Shown here: positions 54,173 through 64,000 of the stretch, one piece after another | Position numbering within the stretch: the stretch's first letter is position 1 | Layout: every line of letters starts with the position of its first letter | DNA from: Elysia crispata | Lineage: Eukaryota > Mollusca > Gastropoda > Plakobranchidae | Length of the DNA stretch: 64,000 bases | NCBI GenBank assembly: GCA_033675545.1 | Contig: JAWDGP010004582.1 | Location: 12,501 to 76,500 of the forward strand | Direction: 5' to 3' | Translations under genes and position numbers: made by a program | Notes under the pieces: model-generated | Database searches by the model: none | Seen by the model: the letters and a program-made list of their open reading frames with translations, nothing else | Told to the model about the DNA's origin: nothing

Positions 54173-54783
54173 TATCTGACGTAGATCTAGTGCAAGTTAT
54201 CACGTTGTATACTAGCTCAAAGCCAGCTACAGCATATATGTCTTGTGGGATTGACTTTAATCTTGTCTTGAATAATGTAAGAGTAGATTTTCCTTCATTG
54301 ATTTTGTTTTCAAGGATGGGATTTTGAGATTCAGATATGTGCAGTGAACAAGTGATCTTGTCCTAAATATTAGTTTTAATTGCTTTTATTTTCGCATTTT
54401 CCAGTTTGAAAACAAATGCAGAAAAGAACGACCATCAATGACGCTTGAAGCCGCTATGAAAAGAGCGTGTCTAAAAAGAAAAAAAAATATCTCATAAAAA
54501 TATTAGGTTGACTTTCTTCCTACTTCCTTTCAATGAAATCACTATGTAGATATCACTCAACGGAATCAGTGGGCAAGGGGAAATCATTTGCTTTACTTCT
54601 TTTGCCGCAAGTCACAAAATGAAAATAAAGTAGTATTAGAGCAACATGAATAAGATTAAAAAATAAGGAATAATAAAACATGTATTTGAAATCGTTGAAA
54701 AAATATGGAATTTAACAATTCGAGGATTCAATTTATGTAAAGAAACAATAACAATCTATAATACTTAACATTTCTTATCATAT

Positions 54784-54847
<64 letters not shown>

Positions 54848-55365
54848 TTGAAAGTACCATTTTAATTAGATTCATAGGAAAGTAAAAACAAAAAACATAA
54901 AACGCAACTCTTTTGTTGTCCCTTTTAACTTACTGCTGTTCTCAGATTTACACCTTTAATGTTTATGACTATTTTTGCCCTAAAAAAAACAGCAACCAAA
55001 ACAAAAAGAAAACAAAATGGTTGTTTTGTTTAGACTCTTTCTAAATTATGCAAAAATTTTGTCATGATTCTACATTGTCATTAGATCTATAACAAACGGT
55101 TATTGTTAGTGCTGGTTGCACATATGTCCACAAAGGTAAAATACACGTCAGTCTGTCATTCATCAGATACGATCAAATATTGTTCCACTAGAATAAACGT
55201 ACAGGTAAGTCAGTTGTTTAAACCTAATCATGACCTGACAATAGGAGATAGTAGTTCTGTAATTTCTGGAAAATATATGGGGAGTGTGTCCAACACTGGC
55301 ATGTCACAGGCTGTCACATTAAAAATATGCAAATATGCACCAAAACAGGAGGTGAGAAAAACTTG
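53016..55365. other. Intergenic
   Basis: (TA)n at about 54143-54170 and a (CA)n(TA)n compound tract at 54782-54842. No coding signal recognised. Confidence 0.6.
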
Positions 55366-55367
55366 CT

Positions 55368-55464
<97 letters not shown>

Positions 55465-55512
55465 ATCTGACTCTCTCTTCTCTCTCTCTCTCGCTCTCTC
55501 TGTCTGCCTTTC

Positions 55513-55605
<93 letters not shown>

Positions 55606-55760
55606 GCTCTCTCTGTCTGTCTGTCTGTCTCTTCTCTCTCTCGCTCTGTTCCCTTTCTCTCACACTCTTTTCTTTCCCTCCGTGTCTACCAGTCTGTCTG
55701 TCTCTCTTTCCCTCTATCTGTCTGTATGTGTCTCTCTGTTTCTCTCTCCCTCTTTACCTT
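55366..55760 (+). repeat. (CT)n/(CTGT)n compound tract
   Basis: Long CT runs interrupted by CTGT blocks, with duplicated sub-blocks (TTCTCTCTCTCTCGCTCTCT at about 55478 and 55592). The long open frame over it starts in unique AT-rich sequence but has no recognisable domain and is treated as chance. Confidence 0.9.
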
Positions 55761-56729
55761 TACATCTTCTCTCATTCTCCCTTTTGCTCATTTTTACCCA
55801 TCTCTCACTATCCATTACACCTTCTCCCTTTCTTCAGCAGTGTATGTTTTCACTGTGTACGCCTAATTATCCACCTTTCGATAACATTCCTCTCTATCTT
55901 ACCATCTCATCTAAGCCTCTCTTTTTGAGACTCCTGAATGGTTTTTTTTAATCTCCCTCTTTCTCTGATCTGGAGAAGTTTTTAATAGTCTACCATTTGA
56001 GTTAAGGACTGTGATGAAGAGATGGACAAATAACATCACAGTAAAATCACCAGAACAAAACATAAGTTGAAACAAACGATAAAAAAAAAGAAAGTGATTA
56101 AAATAGAATGTTTATGTTAAGAAGGAAGGAAAACCATCGAAAACGTAAACATAGTTACAAATGAGAGCGATGTTTTTTCTAGCCTTCAATTTCATCCCTA
56201 GATAAGTAAAACTAATTCATCTCTTCTGTCTTCTCCTGACACTCACTTCTAAAACATGCCTGACGTAACCATCAAGTGTTGGACATTAATCGCGCGGATA
56301 TAGCCCGCACGCTTTCTTAACGTTCCGATTTGTCACACCAGGGTTGATTAGACGTGACCCCGTCAAACTATAATGCTATGTGGGTACGTCTGTGTAGATG
56401 TGAAGGCAACATTAATCATAGACAATACGAATTGAGCCTCTTTGTTGTACCCTCATTTATTTATGTATTTCAATCCATATCATAAAAGTTTCTTTAAAAA
56501 TATCTACACATACACATGCAAACACTCCTGAAATTTTTTCCAAGAAAAGTGACACAAGAAATAGATTTGGAAGCCGCGTTGTAAAGTGAGATCGAGACCT
56601 ATGCGAGGAATAAAGAACAAGGAAAGAGCTCGATATGTCTGCACACGGAAAACAGACAATTTGTCAAAGTGGGAGATTTTGTCCGCCACCAATCTCTCGA
56701 TCTAGTCTCTGAGATGACAGGTTCCGAAG

Positions 56730-56810
56730 CCTTAGTTGACGTCACGTGACCTGCGCAACACGTAGGCGTGTCCGAATGTTGCGCATGGAGTAACCTCTTC
56801 CAGATTCTAT
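56730..56810. promoter_or_regulatory. CRE/CLEAR composite and GC-rich boxes
   Basis: TGACGTCA at 56738-56745 overlaps the exact palindrome GTCACGTGAC at 56741-56750. TTGCGCAT-type boxes follow within 50 bases. This is the densest cluster of known promoter motifs in the right half of the window, but no first exon could be assigned on either strand. Confidence 0.35.
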
Positions 56811-56992
56811 AGACTTACATTCTTTGACATACATTGCAGACGCTCGTAATGAAAAAAAAAAATAAATATATAGTTCGAATAATACAGTTATTGCGAGATC
56901 TTATTGGTATGGTAAATGCTAAAAAAAAAAAACAGCTGTTGCACTCTAGCTTTAAATTCAACATACTTTTCAACCCTTAAGCAACACGGCAA

Positions 56993-57130
56993 ATGTTAAA
57001 AGCACTAGCTCACCCATCAGTGGAGTGGGCACTAAATCATGTTAAGGTCATTGATAGACAGAAGATCTTGGAAGAAAAACGCCGACAGAGCTCTAAAGTG
57101 CATAAGGCAACAACTAATATGAGCGATTAG
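56993..57130 (+). pseudogene. Coding-like fragment of 45 codons, unrecognised
   Basis: The frame begins MLKALAHPSVEWALNHVKV and continues IDRQKILEEKRRQSSKVHK, with stop TAG at 57128. The amphipathic, charged helix-like composition looks more protein-like than nearby frames and could be a relic of a mobile-element protein. There is no upstream continuation (TAA just before) and no family identification. Confidence 0.2.
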
Positions 57131-57454
57131 TTTAACCCAAATAAAGAAAGGTACCCGTAGTCTTACGATTTGCCTCCAAAGTAATATCAGGCTTTCCACA
57201 TGTAGCTGTAAGTTCCAAGTCTTCAGGTGGAGAAGATAGCTGCAGATGAAGTTTACTATTATTTTAATCTCCGTAAGTGACAGACTGTCTCTGAAGCCAG
57301 GGCCACAGGGTCACAGAGTCTTCAAGGATGTACAGCTTTTTTGTCAGAGTGGTCAATGATTGCTTTTATAGTAATGTCACCAACAACAGGGGCTGCACAG
57401 AGGCTTGGTCACTTCTTGTCATTATTTTTGATAAGGCGAGGAAGTCAGGTTCAA

Positions 57455-57875
57455 AGGAAGAGAGAGAGAGAGAGAGAGAAAGAGAGACAGACAGACAGAC
57501 AGACAGAGAAAGAGAGAGAGACAGACAGACAGACAGAGAGACAGAGAAAAAGAGAGACAGACAGACAAATCCAAATAGAAAAGCAAAAACACCACACTTG
57601 GAGAACAACTTGGTAATTATAAAGGATCCAAAAAGGACGCGCGTGTGTCTGTAAATAGTGTGAAACAAGGTCTAAAAAGAGTTATAAAGTGGTCTGCCTG
57701 TCTCTTTAGATCTAGAGAGACAGACAGGCAGACAGACGTACAAACAGACCGGCAGGGATGGGGAACTGACATACAGGCCTTAACGGAGAGATATAGAGAA
57801 ATCGACAAAAAACCAGACAGGCAGGCAGACAAAATAACACACTGACAGGCAGATCGACAGGCATTTTCCAGGCTT

Positions 57876-57952
<77 letters not shown>

Positions 57953-58560
57953 GGAATGAAGAGAGGCACAGATCGAGACAGAGATACTGACAAACAGACG
58001 GAATAGACAGACGGGAAAGATTAAGTAAAAAACAAAAGAGAAAAAAGGATGGCAAGGTCAGCAAAAAAGAAGGAAAGAAAAAAGAACAAAGAAGATCGTG
58101 ATTATGGTTCAACTTAAATTGGGATGACAGTAAGAGAATAAAAATGACAGTGTGAAAAATAAAGAAACTAACATCTTTTCATACTGGAGTTTTAATTTAT
58201 GGATTTGATTTAAGCCCTGTTTTTTTTTCTGGCTCTCTATTTTGTTTCTCACATTTCACACTAAACTCTCAGTAGAATGTAGGACTCCTTTAGATGACGG
58301 AAATCCGCTTGACAGAAATGCAGTGGTTTTTTTTGTGTTTTTTTCCGGATGGAGTAACTACCTCTTCAGCTGAGTGTTTTCTCCCGGTATATGTCAACAA
58401 GTTCTCGCTCCAGAGACGTGTGATAAGCGTCGACTTGTAAAACCCGGGCCAACAGATGTCGGATGATTACTAAATAAACGACTACGTGTTCTGTTCATAC
58501 AATTTTAAGCACTAGTTTTGAGAGAGAGAGTAAAATAAAGAAGAGAGGAAAGAGAGAGAC

Positions 58561-58622
<62 letters not shown>

Positions 58623-58750
58623 GAGAGAGAAAGATAGATTTCTATAGATGGAGAAAAAGAGAGAGAGAAAGAGAAAGAGAGATAGATAGAGTGAGAGAAA
58701 AAGAGAGGGACAGATAAATAGACAGAGAAAGAGAAATAAATAAATAGAGA
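57455..58750 (+). repeat. (GA)n and (GACA)n tracts
   Basis: Purine-rich tracts at 57459-57570, 57715-57755, 57880-57949 and 58520-58750. The orientation is opposite to the CT tracts on either side. Confidence 0.9.
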
Positions 58751-58759
58751 GAACAATGA

Positions 58760-59143
58760 CGATCACAGATGGACTCCACATACCAACATAAGTACAGTTA
58801 TTAAAGCTGCTGTGACTATGTCTGTCCTTGCCCTAAATATCATTCTCTCTCGTTTTGTCTTAATTGTTGAATCCTTTATAAAAATCTGTTTCAAAATCTA
58901 TTAAGTCTTCTTTGTCTGTCTCATGATTGCTCTTTCTCAATATATCTCTCAGTTTCTCCCTATACACAGATTAACCCCTTAACACCCCCTTAAAAATCAG
59001 CCTTTCTTTCACTCTATCTCTTTTTTCTTAAGCTCTTCTCTTAGAACCATCTCAGATTTAAGACTTCTTATATTTCCAAGGTTCCTGAAGCATCACTGTC
59101 TCTCTCTTTTATCTTCTTCTTTCTCTCTCTATATATCTCTCTG

Positions 59144-59199
<56 letters not shown>

Positions 59200-60860
59200 C
59201 CGCACTCCCATTCTCTTACCTCCACGTTTCCTGCCACGAGTCACTGTCTCCTACCTTGACCTTTAACCCCTCAGAATCTTTTGAAGGTCCTAATGGTAGA
59301 TGAGACCAACTAGGAACAAACGAGAAGATTAATGAATCAGACTTTCCAAGATTAGCTTCGGATTTCCTTCTTCACTTCTCTGTTTTCTACAAGAACTATG
59401 GAAAAGAATAACACCGCTGTAGCTACATTGCTACGTGAAGATTTCTGTATCTGTGGGAACATGTATTCTGATACATGTCGTTTTGTGCTCTCCCCCTAAA
59501 TTTAGGATTTGGTTTTTCAAGTGCACGATAAATTACTTAAAAAAAAGGGACAGGCGTTGAGAAATTCTTTTGTAGGTTTAAAAAAAAGAAGGAAAAAAAA
59601 CAACAACAAAGCAAAAACCCATCTGTAAAGGTATGTTACGGAATTTACATTTGCCAAATTAAAAAAACAAACAATTGCTACCAGTATAAGTATTTCTGCG
59701 AGTTACGTTTAGTGTTTTGAGTATTGTTTTGAAGGAATAATGATTTTTAAAAATCATGGCTTTTCCAAGTTGAAACGGAAAATAACGTGAGTTGAATACT
59801 TTAATTTAATATAATTGTTAAAAAAAAAGCTACAAGTGTTAGTGAAATTCTCTCTCTAGAAAGTCAGGAGCCTCAGCCTCGGCTTTGCTTGACAATCTGA
59901 AAGGTAGGATGCTTAAATTGCTGAGGATGAATAATGCTTGTGAATCTTTTTTAGTGGATGGACTTTTGATGTTCTCATACTGTATGGCAACACAGGTTTT
60001 TTTTTTCCTTTTTAACTATAATTTCCTTGAAAAGATTTAGTGAGTGTTCCCAAGTTTAGAAGTACGAAGGAGAGGAAATAGAAGAAAACCAAAGTGTTTG
60101 TTGCGAATTGATACACTTTACCACTGACTTTGTTGCTTATGAATGGCGTCCTAGGTCGACCCAAATATTTACTAACGATATCATTAACAAAAAGGGAGAT
60201 AATTTATCACGTTTTTTATGCTCCGTCGTTGACTGTGACCCAGGTGGAGTTATAGACATATTAAACAACACTACGTACGACAGGCGTATATGTGGCAAAA
60301 AAATAAATCTTTATCATTATTCGGCATGTAAATTTAAGTGGCTTTATGACAAAATATTTATCGCATCAATTGGAAAAAAAACAACCCCAAAAAACATTGT
60401 CTGCTCAAAAAGAATAAAAAAAATATTATGAATGTAGCCTTTATCAGACATAAATCTTTGTTGCAGCAGTCATGATTCCTATTTCAAATAACAAAAAAAA
60501 TATTCCAAAAAGAATAAAAACTCCAGACTTTGATCAATTTCTCAATATTAAAAAAAGAAAACAAAAAACAAAAAACAAAAAAACAAAACAAAAAAATAAA
60601 CCACGTATGGCGCCTCATACGTTTTTTTTTCCCTGAAAACCATTAGTTCCACATTGAATAGAACCCCGCTGTATACAATGTGAAAACAAAGAAAGTTTAC
60701 AGAGCTCTGGTCCCATTTGTTGTAAGTATGAACTTCTCACAAGTCACGGCGCCCATCGTGCTGCAGAAGCTAATGCGACAGGCCTGGTTAGGAGGAGTAA
60801 AGTTCAGTTAATTGATGCATTTATAATCCTAAAAGTTTTTCTTTTGTGAAGAAAGACAAG
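58760..60860. other. Intergenic, no gene recognised
   Basis: (CT)n at 59143-59197 and A-rich stretches. A 107-codon plus-strand frame at 60108 begins at TTG rather than ATG and has no recognisable motif. Confidence 0.6.
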
Positions 60861-60870
60861 AGCATCGCTT

Positions 60871-61290
<420 letters not shown>

Positions 61291-61809
61291 CTGTCCCTCA
61301 TAACCTTTCTTTCCCTCCTCTCCCGTTTCTGTGTCGTTCAATCCCACGGCTGCTTTCTGTCTATCTGAGTCTCTCTCTCCCTCTCTCTCTTTCTCCTTCT
61401 CCGTGAGTCTCATCAATCTTCTCTTTATTTGTCTCTGTCTCTATTTCACTTTTGTTGACGATTTCAGTATAAGAAAAATGATCATAACTTATCAAGATCG
61501 TATTTATTTCTCAGCCAAGTCGGACAGAGGCTTATCTTGAAATGTTGGCCATACCTGATATAATCTTGGACTGCACGAGCTATATCAAACAATGACCAAT
61601 CTACTGACAACTTGTGTATAATAGAACGTGGTGCATAAAGCAGTAATTTAACAAAATTATGAGGTTTTTTTTATGAAATCTTGCAGTAGAGAAATTATGT
61701 CACATCCCACAATCTCTCTCAAAGTAAACATAAATCTTTGAATTTCATAATTTCTTTTCATTTTGTGTCCCATGTCATTAATCTGAGCAGCTGAATCAAG
61801 CGAGCGACT

Positions 61810-61918
61810 ATGGACATGTATTACTGCCACAAGTATTTGATTCTACTTGTAATATTTCGCTTCACAACGAGGGCGTTTCAATGGCCACAGCAACCAAGGG
61901 GCGCCACTCTCCTCTACG
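61810..61918 (+). CDS. Exon 1 of the secreted protein, signal peptide
   Basis: ATG at 61810, with a second in-frame ATG at 61816. The exon encodes 36 codons plus one base. Its hydrophobic stretch KYLILLVIFRF is followed by TTRAFQWPQQPRG, and it ends at a canonical GTAAGAG donor. It was found because its phase fits the downstream coding exon; it is too short to stand out as an open frame. Confidence 0.55.
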
Positions 61919-62851
61919 GTAAGAGAGCTCACCAGTGGCCCAAAAAATAGACCGACTGTTCACTATATGAATGAAATAACCCCTGTGAGTGATTGATTTC
62001 TGAGATGATTTTGATGAATCGAATGGTTGAAAATATGAGAAAGAAAATACATCTGGACAATTTTTGGGTTTCATAATAAATAGCATCATAAAGGATCATA
62101 ATAAATAGCATCGAAATAAAGTTTTTTTCTAATAATAATTATGGGTTTATTGAATATTTACACGGAGCAATAATTATTGTGGTGCTTTTGGTTTTTCACC
62201 CCTGAAGTATCCCATAGAAACACTTAAGGGACCAGACGATGAGTGGCCCATACGCCAAGCCAAGGGTAGCGCTGGTTGGATGGGACCCAATATCACTACG
62301 ATATTGCCCAAGCCATGGAATTGACCTAGTTAATTGTCAGTCCAATGAGTTATCAAGCCCCAATGGCAAGATTAAAAACTATGGTGGAACACAAAAGTAA
62401 AAGGTATTTTAGAAAATGAATTTCTAAGACAAAAATAGGGCCTCTAAACACAGATTTTCCTCTACTAACCAGTAATGACGATTTTACCGGAATTAAAAAA
62501 AAAATTCATAGCTGGATTTTCCAACTTAACAACAAAATTTGATGATCAAGTTTCTGTCCGCCAGACGCCGTGGATGTTGTTGTTGTTGAGGCAACCTATG
62601 GCAGCCATGCGCATGCCAAAGACGGAACAGGAAGTGGTCGCTATGCGCGGGAAGCTACAGATGATGATGATGATGATGTCATGCCAACTAACTTGCACTT
62701 CCGGGTGCAGCTGGGGTCACGCGAAGTTGACCTCCGGGTCAAGAGGAGCGTCTCCGTTCTGAACAAAGACGGGAAAAAGGACGTGGCTGATTTCCCGGTG
62801 TTTGTCATTGAGAATGGCCTCATCAAGCGGAAGCGGTTACCACGTCAACCG
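61810..62851 (+). CDS. 5' end of a secreted protein gene, possible ADAM/ADAMTS-like propeptide (partial)
   Basis: Exons 61810-61918 and 62565-62851 join in phase (G plus AC makes Asp37) to give 132 residues, then donor GTGAGG leads beyond the window. Exon 1 encodes a signal peptide with core YLILLVIF, ending CTAC G|GTAAGA. Exon 2 has AVDVVVVEATYGSH, a run of six aspartates (69-74), LHFRVQLGSREVDLRVKRS and a basic KRKRLPR. The pattern of a VVV strand followed by LHFRVxLGxREVxLxVKR resembles reprolysin (M12B) propeptides. This is a pattern judgement and the catalytic domain is not in view. No further exon was seen from 62852 to 64000. Confidence 0.55.
62565..62851 (+). CDS. Exon 2 of the secreted protein
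   Basis: The acceptor is tttctgtccgccag. The exon is GC-rich against AT-rich flanks and open through 95 codons in the predicted phase. It ends CGT CAA CCG before GTGAGG. A long (CT)n block starts about 15 bases after the donor. Confidence 0.6.
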
Positions 62852-62859
62852 GTGAGGTT

Positions 62860-62865
<6 letters not shown>

Positions 62866-62940
<75 letters not shown>

Positions 62941-63015
62941 GTGTGTCAGGGTGTCTATCTGCCTCTTATGTCTACGTTTATGTCTCTCTTTTCTACGTTT
63001 CTCCTAGGCCTTTAA

Positions 63016-63079
<64 letters not shown>

Positions 63080-63173
63080 GTCTGTCTGTCTGTGTGTCAG
63101 GGTGTCTATCTGCCTCTTATGTCTACGTTTATGTCTCTCTTTTCTACGTTTCTCCTAGGCCTTTAAATTTCTC

Positions 63174-63225
<52 letters not shown>

Positions 63226-63230
63226 CCTCT

Positions 63231-63311
<81 letters not shown>

Positions 63312-63312
63312 C
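62866..63312 (+). repeat. (CT)n blocks with a duplicated unique segment
   Basis: The 80-base segment with GTGTGTCAGGGTGTCTATCTG and GTTTCTCCTAGGCCTTTAAA occurs identically at about 62937 and 63088. (CT)n tracts lie before, between and after the two copies. It sits just inside the intron after the second exon of the secreted-protein gene. Confidence 0.92.
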
Positions 63313-63674
63313 AGAAGCTTCTTGCAGTAGAGTAAAAAACAATGAACACGTTTTTTAATTTAACAAGTGTATGTTTACTTATCTAGGTGTATCATCAGTG
63401 AAATAAAAAACAACAACAACTATGTATCGTTTCTTACCTATCTGTTTCCAGCTTCATCATTTAAATAAGTTAAAGAAAAAAAGTATCTGTTAGACCTTAG
63501 TATGTTAGATAACATGATTTCAGGAAGGGGGAAAGGATGCCAAGGAAGCAACTCATTATTTATTGTACTCCAGTCATAAGAAGACAGAATAATAAAATAG
63601 AGCGTGGACAGGTAAATTGTTAACATAACCCACAGCTTACGCCAAGATTAGAGACAAAAGTACCTCAAAGAAAA

Positions 63675-63695
63675 GGGGGGGGGGGGGGGGGGGGG
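63675..63695 (+). repeat. Poly(G) run of 21
   Basis: A run of 21 consecutive G in AT-rich DNA, capable of G-quadruplex formation. Exact length may be affected by sequencing error. Confidence 0.8.
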
Positions 63696-64000
63696 CGCAA
63701 GGTTATCTAGTGCTGGAGATGTCCTAATTATCGTTCCTGGCTTGAAGCAGAAGACAAGCTTCGTGGTTTTTATTTATTTATTTGACCTTGGGGACAATTA
63801 TTTACCCACTTTGTTAAACTTGCGTGTGTGTGTGTATACACACACTAACTCATACCTACCTGCAATTATTATTTCTTCCTTTCTTTGTCTTTTTTCCTGT
63901 ATCTGTCTTTCTCTTTCTTTGTCGCTGAATCTCTCTTTTTTCCCACCTTTTTTTTTTTGTTTCTTTTTTCGTCAGACTGACCTAAGTTTTCAGTCTATCA

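Noticed and set aside
55103..55951. 282-codon plus-strand frame
   Set aside because: Two thirds is (CT)n-derived Ser-Leu repeat. The unique N-terminal part has no recognisable motif and the base composition equals its AT-rich surroundings.
56504..56692. Minus-strand frame just downstream of the CLEAR/CRE composite, considered as a first exon
   Set aside because: Its apparent start is TTG, not ATG, and no convincing donor or family resemblance was found.
60108..60431. 107-codon plus-strand frame
   Set aside because: It starts at TTG, is AT-rich and lysine/isoleucine-rich, and shows no motif or splice context.

Overview
The window is animal nuclear DNA. It is AT-rich, its genes are split by GT-AG introns, and it carries very large amounts of (CT)n, (TTA)n, (CTGT)n and minisatellite DNA. 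The gene content and a lineage-type single-exon class A GPCR with degenerate signature motifs point to a mollusc, most likely a gastropod. That is an inference from family resemblance and cannot be proven from the sequence alone.

Two complete multi-exon genes can be assembled by hand. The first is on the minus strand from 36154 down to 14222. It is an ortholog of sorting nexin 17 (SNX17) in 15 coding exons, about 460 residues, with PX domain, FERM-like module and the conserved acidic C-terminal tail. All splice phases close. The second is on the plus strand: a phospholipase B-like protein of the PLBD1 type, about 560 residues. It has a signal-peptide exon at 38172-38238, a 3.3 kb intron full of tandem repeats, and one very long exon at 41509-43124. 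The two genes are divergent (head to head), with start codons about 2.0 kb apart. Both products act in the endosome-lysosome system.

Further along the plus strand lies an intact single-exon seven-transmembrane receptor (45652-46692). At the right edge is the 5' end of a secreted-protein gene: a signal-peptide exon at 61810-61918 joined in phase to 62565-62851. It resembles an ADAM/ADAMTS-type propeptide and runs out of the window.

The rest is mainly repeat DNA. There are long minisatellites at 1.15-1.5, 8.0-9.8, 27.2-28.2, 29.3-30.4, 39.4-40.3 and 50.9-53.0 kb, and CT-rich microsatellites concentrated from 37 kb onward. There is a two-copy MITE-like family at 7.0 and 15.0 kb in opposite orientations, a hAT-like short element at 3.07-3.26 kb and a perfect nested inverted repeat at 14.55-14.74 kb. 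Candidate promoter signals are an NRF-1 motif cluster at 35.3-35.4 kb, an M-box near SNX17 and an exact CLEAR/CRE composite at 56.74 kb. I found no tRNA, rRNA or CRISPR, and no intact transposase or reverse transcriptase gene. I also found no clearly new biological system; the most unusual structures are listed as findings.
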